From Prorocentrum cordatum (Eukaryota > Sar > Dinophyceae > Prorocentrales > Prorocentraceae), in assembly GCA_963575745.1 (NCBI GenBank), contig CAUYUJ010004769.1:52501-105000 (forward strand): a stretch of DNA of 52,500 bases, given 5' to 3'. Within the stretch, counting starts at the first letter, position 1. Each line of letters starts with the position of its first letter. This document shows positions 11,964 through 23,290 of this stretch, piece by piece. The notes under the pieces are model-generated. The model did not search any database and was not told where the DNA came from. It worked only from the letters and a program-made list of their open reading frames with translations. The position numbers and the translations under genes were made by a program.

Positions 11964-12100
11964 ACTCGGAGGTCCGCGCGGATTTCTCGGATCGGCGCTG
12001 GGCCCCCCTCCCTGGCGCGCGGAGCGCGCCAGGGGCGGCGCCGGAGGCGCCGCCGGGGGGCCCCGGCGCCGATCCGAAAAATCCGCGCGGACCTCCGAGT
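11964..12100. mobile_element. TIR element, family F, best copy
   Basis: 137 bp. The left arm starts ACTCGGAGGTCCGCGCGGAT and the right arm is its inverse to nearly 45 bp. A second GC-rich palindrome lies inside (GCGCGGAGCGCGCC). Further copies lie at 31299-31440, 31978-32107 and 41464-41606. RNA from it would fold into one long stem. Confidence 0.85.
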
Positions 12101-12335
12101 TTTGATGTTTGTGTCACTTCTTGTCCCCCTTTTTTTATCTGATTATATTCTCTTCCGCCTTCCCCCCCTCTGTGCTTTGCCCGCGTGCGTGGGTTGAGGG
12201 AGGCGGTCCCGGTGGGGGAGTGGGCAGAACGAGGAGGGAGGGGGAGAGGACCGCCGTTCCTGAGAAAAGAACTGGGGTGAAGACGGAACGGGGGGGGAGG
12301 GGGGGGGGGTCAGGTGGAGAAGAGGACCAACGGGG

Positions 12336-12418
12336 AGGAGGAGGAGGAGGGAGGAGGAGGAGGAGGAGGAGGAGGAGGAGGAGGAGGAGGAGGAGGAGGA
12401 GGAGAAGAAGACAGAGCG
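12336..12418. repeat. (GGA)n microsatellite
   Basis: About 80 bp of GGA repeats, preceded by a diverged G-rich run. Confidence 0.95.
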
Positions 12419-12429
12419 AGAGAGGGATA

Positions 12430-13020
12430 CACAACCAGGTGAAATCAGGCGCTGCCAACGAGGCATCAGAAGGCCCCCCCCCCGATGGCAGCCGAGTTTC
12501 GCCAACACGGGCCCTCCCCGAGCTCAGCTGGACAAGGCTAAATCATGTAGCCCTCATATGGTGTGGCTTGTGTTGCCCCGTCAGTCACGGGCCGATGCCA
12601 GCACCGTAGCAAATGAAAGGGGTGGAAATGACATGTAGCTAATGGCGTTGGGCCCCAGCCTCTCTCTACACTGTGGGCCAAGGCTTGCCCGCTGCCAGTG
12701 TTCACGTGGATGCGTCGCCATCTTGGGGGGGGGAGCGCGATGCCATGCTGCTAGCTGTATTCCTAAAACAAGCGATTCATGAGGACGACGAGGTGTCGTG
12801 AGACAACCTTGGCTCACGACAGCCTCCTCATCATCCGCTTCCTCCTCCCGACTGTGGACCACCTCGCACGGATTTGCGTGGCAGCACTGTGCCATGGCAG
12901 CAGTGCGATCGCCCTTGGATCCGACTGTTCCTGGCCGTCGCCCGGCTTCTACAGGGCGCACGGGCAGAGTCCAGCGGCGCAGCCCTGAAGCAGCATCTGC
13001 AGACGCACGAGCTTCTCCAC
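12430..13020. other. no gene recognised
   Basis: Frames at 12581-13075 (minus) and 12779-13160 (both strands) overlap each other and a family E element, with no recognisable domain. Confidence 0.4.
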
Positions 13021-13024
13021 TTGG

Positions 13025-13145
13025 CATCGCTCGGACGTGTGCATTTTTCCTTCGGCGAGGACCATCGAGGAGCATCCTTTAGCATTTGGCGAAAAAACCA
13101 CGCACGAAACCGAAAAAAGCACAGGGAACGGACGTCCGAGTGATG
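13025..13145. mobile_element. TIR element, family E, copy 1
   Basis: 121 bp with terminal CATCGCTCGGACGT at the left and its inverse ACGTCCGAGTGATG (one mismatch) at the right. Inside are ACCATCGAGGAGCA and CACGCACGAAACCGAAAAA. Other copies: about 38822-38930, 41813-41925 and 47222-47304. Confidence 0.85.
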
Positions 13146-13235
13146 GCCAGTCCATGACACAAGTTTACCCGCTGATTTTCAGTTGGACGGTGCGCGTGCG
13201 CCGGAAGGCGTGCGCGTTGACGGGCGGAGTGTCAG

Positions 13236-13415
13236 TATCGTTTAGCCGATCCCCATCCCCATCCCCATCCGCATCTCGAGCCCCACTGCCTCACCACCCC
13301 AGTTGGGGATATGCCGCTCGAAACCCGAAGAGAGCAGCCTACAACCCCATCAGGGGGGTAAATCGGCCAGTGGGGCCCAGCCCACGCTGGTGGGGATGGG
13401 GATCGGTTAAACGAT
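13236..13415. mobile_element. TIR element, family K
   Basis: 180 bp. Left arm ATCGTTTAGCCGATCCCCAT, right arm ATGGGGATCGGTTAAACGAT, inverted with one mismatch. A second inner inverted pair (CCACCCCAGT... and ...GCTGGTGGGG) continues the stem. Single copy in this window. Confidence 0.8.
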
Positions 13416-13663
13416 GCGCAGAGTGGGAGAATGAGAAGAATGTTGCGAGAGGAGGGCCCTCAACACTGGCCTTCGATGTGGTAGCCAGCCCGGCCAAGAG
13501 GTTCCAGGCCGCGGCCGAGCCTTCGTTCTCCGGAGCCGGACTGTGACCCGTTCTGGCTTGGTTGCAGGCTGGGCTGCCATTCGGAATCGTCCATTCGTCG
13601 CCGAGTCGAACTGCCACCCTCTTCTGCTGCCCCCCCCCCCCAAACGGTCGCCACTCACCAAAA

Positions 13664-13806
13664 CACCCCAACCCAGCTCGAAGGCCCAAATTTGCCATCC
13701 TTTCCCAATCGGAGGAGGGGCCGGCGTCTGGGCACACTGAACACCGACACGTGGAGCCCGTGCCCCTCCCAGCCCGAAACTTGGGTCGTCGGGCTGGGTT
13801 GGGGTG
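13664..13806. mobile_element. TIR element, family AA, copy 1
   Basis: 143 bp. Left arm CACCCCAACCCAGCTCGAAG, right arm GTCGTCGGGCTGGGTTGGGGTG in inverse. Copy 2 at 19174-19306 has the same ends around a different middle. Confidence 0.8.
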
Positions 13807-13859
13807 GTCTGGTAGGTGGTCGCATCGGTTCCTGCCCCCCCCCTCTACTAAAACGACGC

Positions 13860-14010
13860 GAAGATCGGGACAAAATCGGATCGGGATAACTCGAAATCTC
13901 TGAGAATCGGCGGGTTTGGAGGATGTACTGGGCGCCGCGGCCGCTCCAGAGCGTTCCGGAACGCTCTGAGAGCGCTCCAGAACGCTCTGGAGCGATTTAT
14001 CCCGATCCTA
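13860..14010. mobile_element. element family L, copy 2
   Basis: Left end ATCGGGACAAAATCGGATCG, right end GAGCGATTTATCCCGAT, with GAGCGTTCCGGAACGCTCTG and GAGCGCTCCAGAACGCTCTG side by side as hairpins near 13953-13993. Same modules as 5235-5400 in opposite orientation. Confidence 0.7.
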
Positions 14011-14029
14011 GCTCTGTTTTATCTACTTT

Positions 14030-14820
14030 TCTCCCGCCCGTCCTCTGGGCGCCTCGCGAGGCGACTCCCTCAGCCTGGAGTACGACGCGCTGTATTTGAA
14101 GAGCAAGCTGTATCTCAAGGCGGCCCGCCGCGCAGGGGCGGCCCGCGGCGCAGGGGCGGCCCGCGGCGCTGGAGGGCCTGGATGGCGGCGAGCAAGGTTG
14201 TGGCAGCGTGGGCGGCCTGCTCGGACTGGCGAGAGGCGGAGGAGCAGGGCACAGGGAGAGAGCAGTGAGGAGGAGGCGGATGAGGGGAATCAGCAGCCAG
14301 AGGAGCGGGGGGCCAGAGGAGAAGGAGGAGGGCGACGGCGAGGAGGAGAAGAAGGGAGTCGGGGGTCCTCTCTCTCTCTCTGCCCCCGCCCGTTCCTGCT
14401 CCTGGTTCTCCCTTCCCCCTCGTCCTCTTTCGCCATGCTCCCTCTTTGTTGTGTTCCTCCCCTACCTCTCTCCTCTTTCCCCTCCAATGCTCTTCCTTCC
14501 TTCCTCCTTCTCCTCCTATTCCTCTCTTTTCCCACTCCGTTTCCTCTTGTGCGGTCGGGTGGTCGACATCATGAACAGTTTGTGTTCAGTAGTGTGGTTG
14601 GCCTGTGCCCTCAAATGGTAGCGTGACTTTGCTCGGCGTTGGTGTACACTTATGGGGGAGGAGGGGGAGGAAGAGGCGGAGGAGGATGAGGAGGAGGCAG
14701 GAGGTACGAGGGAGAAGGGAGGAGGGAGGAGGTAGGAGGGAAGCGGAAGTGGAGGAGGTAGGAAGGAGGAGGAGGGAGGGGCATTTGGAGGAGGAGGAGG
14801 GGCAGAGTCATGGTTGTTGT
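14030..14820. other. no gene recognised; purine- and pyrimidine-rich tracts
   Basis: A GGA-rich stretch (14220-14370) is followed by a CTC-rich one (14380-14540) and a GGA-rich one (14650-14805). Together these could fold as long imperfect inverted arms. All open frames here are low complexity. Confidence 0.5.
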
Positions 14821-15230
14821 TGTTGCTGTTGAGTTCGAATTCACGAAGAATGATTCTAATTATCTCCCCACCGGTGCATATTTCGCTGTTTCTATTAAAG
14901 TGCCCCCCCTTAGGGCTCGCACGCTGTTTTTTAATGAAATAAATATATTCGTGCACAAGCTGGGCTCCTGGCCCCGGGCTGCAACAACAATGGCTCCCGC
15001 TGGATACTTCGTCAACATGTATTCCAAAATCGCGCTCTCGCGCGGGACTTCCCATTTGTTATGCCAGAGTCGCGCATTCGCGTTGGATTTCCGGGCATTC
15101 TACTCAGACGCCGCGCCCTCGACTTTCATCAGTAATCACTATTTCTTTTTGATTTGTCTCACGTTTTTCTTGAGAATAGTGCTATCGCTCGAGACGTCCT
15201 CGCGATTCATGTAGGATCACGCTTCAGCAC
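14821..15230. repeat. dispersed repeat family N, copy 1
   Basis: Shares with the later copies an order of landmarks: a short GTT run, GAATTCACGAAGAATGATT, AAAGTGCCCCCCCTTAGGG, CTCGCACGCTGTTTTTTAAT, CAACAACAATGGCTCCCGC, then repeated GCGCTCTCGCGCGGGACTTC motifs. The consensus appears to exceed 500 bp, longer than the TIR families. Confidence 0.7.
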
Positions 15231-15504
15231 CCCGCCTGCTCGACCTGGCCGCCTGGGCCCGCCTTCCGACCCGCCCGCTAGGGTCTACCCGCCCGGTCCG
15301 CCCGTCTGGCTGGTTTTGCCATGTGCTTTCTGCTCCTAGCCCCCCTCACGCTAATTTCTCTCGCACCACATCCTTCTCGCTCCCTCTTCCATCCGTCTTC
15401 TTTTCTCCCGTGTTAAGAGCTGCGCTAAAAGCACGTGGCGGGTAAGGAAGGAGGCAGACCTCCAAGGGGGTAGGATCGGAGATGGAGAGGGCCGGTACCC
15501 AGGT

Positions 15505-15915
15505 CTTCCGATATACGTGTTGAATGGCCTTTCGTTCAGATCAGAGCGAACAGTCGTAACATGATTGGTGTTCTCGTTGTTGATGTTAATATCAAACTCG
15601 CATGACTGAAGAATAATAATAATAGTTGAGCCCCCCCCTCCGGGGCACATCGTATTTTTTAATTGAAGTGCCCTTTCCCGGGCTCGCACCTGGTGTTTCT
15701 CAGGGAAGTCTTGGGTCTCAGAATTGTGTCTTTGGCCCCCAGATTACATTAACAACGGCTTCCGCCCGATATTTCCTCACAACGGATTCCCAAATTGCGC
15801 TCTCGCGCGGGATTTCTTCGCACGTTATACAACGTTATGTAATATAGGAATCGCGCTTTCGCGTGGGGCTTCGTCGCAATTTCTTCAGACGCCGCACACT
15901 CGACACTGGTGAATC
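15505..15915. repeat. dispersed repeat family N, copy 2
   Basis: Landmarks in the same order: ATATACGTGTTGAATGGC, CGAACAGTCGTAACATGATT, GAAGAATAATAATAATAGTT, GAAGTGCCCTTTCCCGGGCT, ACAACGGCTTCCGCC, then CGCTCTCGCGCGGG. It runs directly into copy 3. Confidence 0.75.
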
Positions 15916-15929
15916 ACGCTCTCGCCTTG

Positions 15930-16500
15930 ATCGAAGACGAAGAGAGCGAGAATCGAATGTTTGGGTTATACGATGGTATACGTATTGAATGGCACGCGAG
16001 CGGATATGAGCAAACTGTCTTAGAGTTATTGTTGCTGTTGCTGTCGTCGTCGTTTTTGTTGCTGTCGTTATTGTTGTTGAACTCTCATTTCTGGAGAATA
16101 ATTATTGTTGATCCTCCCCGTCTGGTGCACATTGTATTTTTTCAATTGAAGTGCCCCTCCCGGGGCTCGCATCCTGTTTTTATCAGGGAAAGTCTTGACG
16201 GTCAAACTGTGTCGTTGGCCCCCCGTTTACAACAACAACGGCTCCCGCCTGATTTTTCTTCACAATTTAGCCAGGACCCCCGATCCCGCCCGAGACTTCC
16301 TCGCATGTGATTCCGGAATCGCGCTCTCGCTTGGGACTTCCTTACAATTTATTTAGGAATCGCTCTCCAGGCGCTCTGGAGTCGCGCTCTCGCTGGAGAT
16401 GTGCTTGCAATTTACTGACGAATAGCGCCTTTGCGTTGAAACTTTTTGCAATTTACTCCAGCGCCGCGCTCCCCACACTCAGGCACGATCGAAGACGAAG
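15930..16500. repeat. dispersed repeat family N, copy 3 (longest)
   Basis: Begins GATCGAAGACGAAGAGAGCG, passes a (GTT)n run at 16027-16080, GAGAATAATTATTGTTGATC, GTGCCCCTCCCGGGGCTCGC and CAACAACAACGGCTCCCGCC, and ends in tandem motifs of about 40 bp containing GAATCGCGCTCTCGC. The head motif recurs at 16488, so copies join head to tail. Confidence 0.8.
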
Positions 16501-16554
16501 AGGACGGGTTACTGAGGGTTTGGTACATACGTTTTGAAGGGCACACCCACACCT

Positions 16555-16745
16555 ACACCCAAACACGTTACAGAGCACGCGTGTGGGTGTGGATGTAGGT
16601 GTGTGTGTGTGTGAGTGAGTGTGGGAATGTGGGGACTTTGTGGGGTGTGTGGGGGTGTGTGGGTGTGGGTGTGGACGTGGGTTTGGGTGTGGGTGAGTAC
16701 GTGCGTGTGTGCGTGGGTGGGTGGGTGGGGCGGGCCGGGGGGGGG
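16555..16745. repeat. GT-rich minisatellite
   Basis: Imperfect GTGGGTGTG units over about 190 bp. The Cys/Val/Gly and Thr/His/Pro frames are artefacts. Confidence 0.85.
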
Positions 16746-19160
16746 GATATGGGGGACGTCCTAGGTGGCTCCAGACAAGGGGAGCGTTGCGGTGAGTACG
16801 GCCTTTTGCAAGGCATCTGATGCAAAATGACCGGAGATGGGCATTGCCTACTGCTGGTACCAACGCTCTCCCGCCTCTGTTGCAAATGGTCTGCAAATAT
16901 TTGCCCGGGCTCGCTGTCCGATCGCGTCTCAGATGGTGATTCAGAGAAGAGGAGTCCTGCACCGAACATGACGCAAAAGTTAATGTTCGCAAGATTTAGG
17001 TAGCAAGGTTTCGATCGCTGTGGAAAAGTCCAGGCCAGGTGTGTAGACCTTCCGCGCCAGAGTGGGGAGCAGATTCCGGAGTGTCGCAAAGAGGCAGCGA
17101 GCAGCAGTTGTCCTGCAAGATGTTGGGGAGGAGGCATTGAGGTAAAGAGCGATAGGCCAGGGGCGCAGCAGAAGCGGGGTTGGAGGATGCGAACGTGCTG
17201 GAGAAGTTCATTTCTCCCCAGACTGGGCCCCCTCGCCTTTCTATCTCCACTGCACGGTTGCCGCTTGTGTGTTTTAATATGTAGCATGCGGTTGCTCTTA
17301 TGGGCGTCTTGCCTCAGCCGAAGCTCTGACACAAGCAGCGAAGAGGGCATGGCTGCGGATTGGACAGAGCCTTCTATAAGCAAGCGAGATGGATGAGGAC
17401 AAGAACGATGAATGAGTATGAGGAGGAGGAGGAGGAGGAGGAGGAGGAGGAGGAGGGGCAACAGTGGGAGAGGGAAACATGTATTGAGGAGTATGTGGGG
17501 ACGAAGCAGTGCATCGACACTCTGGTGCTGGAGAGACAGCCTATTCGGGATGCTTGCTGCCCACTCGCATGTTCATGTTCATCTGCAGGCGTCGGGCTCA
17601 TGGCAGGGTGCGGCAGGGTGCTTCACTTTCTCGGGGTTTCGTAGAGGGCCGTTTATTTGAAGGTCCCGTCAGGGAACGGACCCAGGTGTATGCTCACATG
17701 TCCTTCTTCCAGAAGCCGTGTAGGGCGATGTTCCTCTGACCCCATCTGAGGCCCTGTCCCACCTTTACGTTCCCCGATCCTCCCGCCCCCCACCTTCACC
17801 CCATTGTTCATGATTGCGTTGTGAGCACACGGTTGTTATCCCTGACATCTTTTGACAGGATATGCGAGGTGCCCCTAATTAAAGAGACCTCGGCCCATGC
17901 ACGCTCAATCCTCACCGTCTTTGGCTCTTCGAAGTGGTGCCCATCAAGCCGAGGTTCTCACTTTATTTCTTGTCGCACGTGTCACATTAGTTTGCGTGCC
18001 TCGAATCACCGTGACGACATTCTTGTCAATTCCGTCTGGAGGTCGAACATTGATGACCCGTCTGTTTGTGGATTGCCAGCCGTTGTTTGCATTGTCGTTG
18101 TGGTTGAAGTTGTAATACACGGTTGCCCAGGTACACGCGAATTACGGACGATCACGTGCCCGTTGCCGGTCTGGCTGTTTTTTTTCTGACAATGCGTGTT
18201 GTTGAGATGCACGGGTTTGGGCGGTTGTTTTTGCATAGATGGTACCACCATTGTTCATTGCCATAGTGCGATCGCGTTGCCGCCAATCAGTATACGCCCA
18301 TCGTCGCAAGACGCACGTTCACGTTTGAATTGATTTTGCACGTTTCATTTCGGAGGTCATTGGTGCCATATTGGGAAGGTTTGCATATATTTGTTCCGCA
18401 TGTTTCAATCGTTCTGCGCGTGCTTGTGTGTTTCGGAGGTCTGGGGTGTGACTGCACGGACATATATTCCAACCCGGAAGTCGAGATTCGCGTTCGGGCG
18501 CTCGTTAGGCATCATGTCGTTCGAAGTTGCGCGTGTGGTGTCGGGCTATTCGGGACCAGGTTCAATGACGTGTCCAAAGGCTCAGGCTCATACTCAGGGC
18601 GTACCAATCGTGACTTGATCGTGAATCAAGTCTGAGACAGCTGTGTGTCAAATCTTTCTCAAGTGTGGCCCCCCCCACGAGCCGCTGGAAGCACGAGGAA
18701 CCAGGGCGCAGGCAACGGGGGATCGGCGCTGGTCAGGGCCAGTCAATGCCGCGCGATCCCCTCTGGCTGGCCCAGGCTTCGGAGCCGGGTGTAGCCCGAC
18801 CCCATCCGACCGGGCACTCCGAGGAAGTCTGCGCCAGTTCCCTCGACATCGGCAATCGAGTGCACCGGTGCAGTCCCCAGGTCAGTTTCTCTAATTGATG
18901 CGCGCTTCGCCAGATACATTCCCTTCTCTTTCGCTCCTCCTCCCCCGCCCTCGGCCCTGATGTCTTTTTTGTCATTGCGCGTTTTCAGGCATCTAGGGCG
19001 CATCGCGACGTGACGCTGCCAGTCGAGTTTTCTGAGAATGCGTTGGCTTTTCGGACGTCTGCCCCGCTGGGCTGCACTCGGGATGCGGTGCCGTGCGCAC
19101 GTGGAGTGCCTCTGGCAGCTTTCACTACAGGTCGTCTTGCTCATGGGGGGTCCAGTCCGC
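16746..19160. other. no gene recognised
   Basis: Moderate-GC DNA with short frames on both strands and no domain I recognise. A (GAG)n tract lies at 17421-17456. The frames at 16568-17461 (minus) and 17821-18635 (plus) are mostly low-information and overlap the repeats. 18660-18900 has plausible coding texture but no supported exon borders. Confidence 0.4.
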
Positions 19161-19173
19161 ACCGCCCACCAAG

Positions 19174-19306
19174 CCACCCCAGCCCAGCCCGAAGGCCCCG
19201 ATGTGCCCTCCATTGCCAGTAGGGGGGGGTCAGGGAACATTGAAAAAACGCATGAGGCCCGTACCCCCCCTACCCGGAATTCGGGTCTTCGGGTTGGGTT
19301 GGGGTG
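19174..19306. mobile_element. TIR element, family AA, copy 2
   Basis: Left CACCCCAGCCCAGCCCGAAG, right TCTTCGGGTTGGGTTGGGGTG, inverted. Compare 13664-13806. Confidence 0.75.
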
Positions 19307-19309
19307 ATC

Positions 19310-20590
19310 GGGCAGGTAGTCATGTCCACCCCTGATCGATCCGATTCTACGTCGATTCTGGCCAGCCCGATGCGTCGTGATTCCGACTTTCCGTGCCGAT
19401 CCGACGCGGCCCGATGTTCGCATGGCGTTCTCGTGCATCTTTGCGCAGCCGATGCGACTCGCCCCCGCCTCCGTGCCGACGCAGCTCGAACGTCGACGCT
19501 CGCTCCTCCTCGTACTCCTCCTCCTCCTCCTCCTCCTTCTCCTCCTCCTTCTCTCGGGGTCTGGGTCCTCCTCCTCCTCCGGATGGCGGCCCCTCCGCGG
19601 CTTTCTCTGCGGCCGGCGCGCGGCCCTCCGAAGCGCCGCGTGGAGAGAGCGAGACTGGGCGGCGGGCCCAGGGCGGAGTGCAGGGGGGGCGGGCCTCCTC
19701 GGAAGGCTCGGGAGGACCGCCGCCCTCGGAGAAGCGCTCCCAGGCATGCTCGCGTCGCAAGAGATCGGGACGGGCGGTTGTTCGCTATGTTCGGCCCCGG
19801 GGGGCCCTCGCCGGTCCCTGGAAGCGTCAAGCATCGACTCAGGATGATGAGCCGGCCCCCGGGAAAGGATCTGGACTTCGGGGACGCCGTCCTAAAACAA
19901 AAATCAGGACGTCGCGCGTCTGGGTTCTGAGCCCGCTCCAAAGACGGAGACGGCCTCTCGGAAGGCCGGCGGGCCTCTGAGAAGCCTCGCCGCCTTCTCG
20001 GCAGGCTTGCTCCATCCCGCGCCCCCCCTCTTAGGCGCGCGGCCGAGAGAGACAGCGCAATTGTGAGCTAGCAGTGCAGTCTGGGAGTCCGCCGCCTGGG
20101 GGATCGATCTTCGCGGACCTTCACAGGCGGCGGCTGTGGACGAATTCGGGCCCTCGGGGGGGGGCACATCGCATTGCATCCGCACCCACCGCCCGCTGGG
20201 GCACCAGGACGCCGACTCCGAGGCGGTGGGCGTGCCCTGAGAATTGCAACGGAGCAAAGGAGTCACGGCCAGAGACCCGGACACCCCTTTCTGCGCCATT
20301 CTTCGAGCCGGAGCGCTCTGTGAGGGCCCCAGGGCCCGAAACCTCGCAGAGTCGCCCGTTGGGAACAAAAAAAGGTGCGGCGCCAGGATCTCAGGGGACG
20401 TCGGCTCCCAGGCGGTGGACGTGGCTAAACTCGGGCCGAACGAGAGGGGGGGATAGGGAACGGGGGTGGGTCACGAAATCTGCCGCATGCAGCTGGTTTC
20501 GGCCACGCCGCCGGGCCCACTCCTCGATGCATGGGCGCCTCCCGGCGCCGGGAGGCGCTGGGGAAATCGGCTGCGTGAGCTGCTTCTCTG
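19310..20590. other. no supported gene; GC-rich, family B traces
   Basis: A CTC tract at 19505-19556 and fragments resembling family B (GGAAGGCTCGGGAGGACC near 19700, GCCTCTGAGAAGCCTCGCC near 19970) are visible. Long frames on both strands cross the same DNA, which argues against any one of them. Confidence 0.4.
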
Positions 20591-20599
20591 CCCTACCCT

Positions 20600-21075
20600 T
20601 TGCTACTCCAGATTTCGTAATAAAGGGAGGGGGGTCTCATTTCGGGGGGGGTCTCTTCCAGGCTATCTTGGAGGGCCTGGGGGGTCTGGGGACGATGTTT
20701 TGGAGGGTTCTCCCACGGGGGAGGTCTGAAATGGCTTGTCTTGGAGGGTCCAGACCCCCTCCCTTTTATTACGGGATCTGGAGTACCCACTCAGGGCGTG
20801 CAGATGGAGGAGGCTGGAGGAATCCAGCATGAGGACCGGGCCGGTGCAGGCGGGGGGGACCCCGCGAGGCGCCCGGCACCCGCCCGAGCGGCCGCGCGAC
20901 GCGGGGCCGAGCGCTGGCGCTGCCCGGGCTTTGGCGCCGTGTCCAGACCCCCTCCCTTTTGTTACGAAATCTGGAGTATCCCCCTCCCTTTTATTACGAA
21001 ATCTGAAATGGCTTGTCTTGGAGGGTCCAGACCCCCTCCCTTTTATTACGAAATCTGGAGTATCCCCCCCTTGTC
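20600..21075. repeat. array of a short unit with ATTACGAAATCTGGAGTA
   Basis: The motif CCCTCCCTTTTATTACGAAA followed by TCTGGAGTA occurs at about 20752, 20955, 20983 and 21035, and inverted at 20608. Between some copies lies GGCTTGTCTTGGAGGGTCCA (20731, 21010). The unit is interrupted by unrelated GC-rich DNA at 20790-20940, so it was amplified in more than one step. Confidence 0.8.
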
Positions 21076-21284
21076 GTCGTTCCCCCGATACACCCCCCCG
21101 CCTCGCAGGTTCGGCGTTCGTCCGCCGCCCACCACGCCGCGCCGAGCCGCGGCCGCCCCCCCCCCCCCTCCGGCCTCCCCCCCCCCCGCGTGGTGCGCAA
21201 GAGGCCTCGGCGAGGGCGACGAGCAGGGCGAGGCCCGCGCCCGCTGCGCCCGCCCCCCCCCCTGCAGCGCTGCGTCCGTGAGGA

Positions 21285-21540
21285 GGAGAGCTCCTCCTCC
21301 TCCTCCTCCTCCTCCTCCCCTCCCTCCTCCTCCACATCCTCTCCTCCTTCTCACATTCCTCTCTTCTCCTCCTCCCCCCGCTTCCTCTCTCCTCCTCCCT
21401 CCTCCTCTCCTCCTCCTCCTCTCTCCTCCTCCTCCTCCTCCTCCTCTCTCCTCCTCCTCCTCTCCCCCTCCCTCTCCTCTCCCCTTCTACTCCTCCTCCT
21501 TCCATCCCTCCTCCTCCTCCTCCTCCTCCTCCTCCTGAGA
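21285..21540. repeat. TCC-rich tract
   Basis: Imperfect (TCC)n over about 250 bp. All long frames here are artefacts. Confidence 0.9.
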
Positions 21541-21767
21541 CCCTACGCTCCAAAAAGAATTGGGGCGTTCCAGAAATGGCCTTGCCTTCGAGGATCGTAA
21601 GGACTGCCATGAAATCCTCGTCTGAAGGCGGCGGAAGGTCGGCGGAAGTGAAACGAGGCCGCCTCCGCTGGCGGAAGCTGGCGGAAGGTCGGCGGAAGAG
21701 GGCAGACGTAAAAATTGCGCCAGCAAACAATGTCAACATTGTTGGGTTCAGGGTTTCTGGAATCCGC

Positions 21768-21930
21768 CAATTGAGCGACGCCGATTTTCGAAGGTAAGTT
21801 GCTCACGTAAGCTCGCGCGTAAGCGCCTTTGTCTCCAATGCAGCGTGCCGCGCTGGCGGCCTGCGTAAGCCAACGCGTAAGGTCGCTACGTCATCTCGCG
21901 TAAGACCCGCTTTTGATCGTCGCTCAATTG
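21768..21930. mobile_element. TIR element, same family as thaumatin-like gene intron 5
   Basis: 163 bp. Left end CAATTGAGCGACG..GATTTTCG, right end CTTTTGATCGTCGCTCAATTG in inverse. The interior (CGCGTAAGCGCC, CAGCGTGCCGCG, TGGCGGCC, GCGTAAGACCCG) matches the 180 bp intron at 32468-32647. This shows that the intron belongs to a dispersed element family. Confidence 0.85.
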
Positions 21931-21939
21931 TAGCGGCGT

Positions 21940-22110
21940 TTTTGTTGTGGTTGTGGTTGTGGTTGTGGTTGTGGTTGTGGTTGTGGTTGTTGAACATTAT
22001 TTATTCTAAAGAATAATTATTGTTGGGACCCCTGGTGCGCGACCCCCTCGCCGCGCCTAGGCCGCAGCTACATTTTCATCATTTTCGTGAGGAAGCCTCA
22101 GGTAATACGA
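21940..22110. repeat. dispersed repeat family N, fragment
   Basis: A (GTTGTG)n run at 21945-21990, then TTATTCTAAAGAATAATTATTGTTG, and then the sequence diverges. It is the left-middle part of the family only. Confidence 0.65.
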
Positions 22111-22885
22111 TGTCATCAAGATCCGGTTGTTTTGTTCCCCCCCGCTGTCCCTTGCAAAAAACACTATAAAATGAAATTTCTTGTTCTAAAATAACCAAAC
22201 TTCAAGAATCCCTTGCAAAAAATAAGGTAAAGTGGACATTCGCGCGCGCAAGACGAAATCCTTCCAAAACCTTAGTGTTCGTAGCGATTTCAACATAAAA
22301 ACATCAAAAAACCAATGGTTTTTAAAAAAAAATGTCACAATTTCATCCCGCGCGCTCTTGCGGATTTGCAGGAAACCCAACTTTTTTAAACATTTCTGTC
22401 AAACGGGCTTTTGCGATCAACTTCTTCACGTGCTTCGAACTTCTCCAACAACGGTTGCGCACCTGCCAGGGCCATCATCCCTGTCAAATAATACCATGCG
22501 GGACACATTCGTTTTTTCTTTCCGTGCGCACGCCGAAATCTTCAAAAACCATTGGGTTTCGTAGGAATTTTAGCACCGCGCAACATAAAATCATTTTTCG
22601 CACCGTAGGCCCTTCAAATCGTCGTCGTCGTATACTAAGCTAGTTTCCACAAGATGTTACCACAAGAAGTCATTGAAACCATGCGCCAGTGTAGTAGCCA
22701 CGGTCGTCCGCATGCCACGAAGTGAAGTGTCCGAACGTCATAGGGCGGGAAGCTGGGTGTGGGTGGTGGCGAAGAGTCGTTTGGAAATGTGGTAGAGCTT
22801 GAACCGGCCCCCCCACAAAGTGGGGGTATTGGCGGGCGTCGTATGAAAACCCTGGCACTGGTGAGAACACTGAGCGTTCGGGTAA
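22111..22885. other. no gene recognised; AT-richer spacer
   Basis: Lower-GC DNA than most of the window, with short overlapping frames. Nothing supported. Confidence 0.45.
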
Positions 22886-22889
22886 AATG

Positions 22890-23290
22890 ATTGTTGTTGT
22901 TGTTGTTGTTGTTGGACTCTCATTTCTGAAGAATCATTTTTGTTGATCCCCCCCCGTCCGGTGCGCATTGTTTTTTCTGGATTGAAGTACCCTTCCCGGG
23001 GCTCGCACCCTGTTTTTTATCAGAGAAAGTCTGGAGCGTCAAATTGTGTCTGTGGCCCCCGGGTTACAACAACAACGGCTCCCGCCTCAGACCCCCGCTC
23101 TCGCCCGAGACTTCCTTGCATTGTATTCAGGAATCGCGCTCTCGCTTGGAGACTTCCTAGCAATTTACTGAAGAATAGCGTCCTTGCGGTTGAAATTCTT
23201 GCAATGTAGTCAAACGCGGCGCTTCCCGACACCCAGGCACCCAGGAGTCGCGCTCACGGTTAGGACTCCCTCACATGTTACCTAAGAATC
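22890..23290. repeat. dispersed repeat family N, copy 5
   Basis: (GTT)n at 22892-22912, then CTCATTTCTGAAGAATCATT, CCCTTCCCGGGGCTCGCACC, GTTACAACAACAACGGCTCC and three tandem copies of the GCGCTCTCGC motif. It runs straight into the minisatellite that follows. Confidence 0.8.
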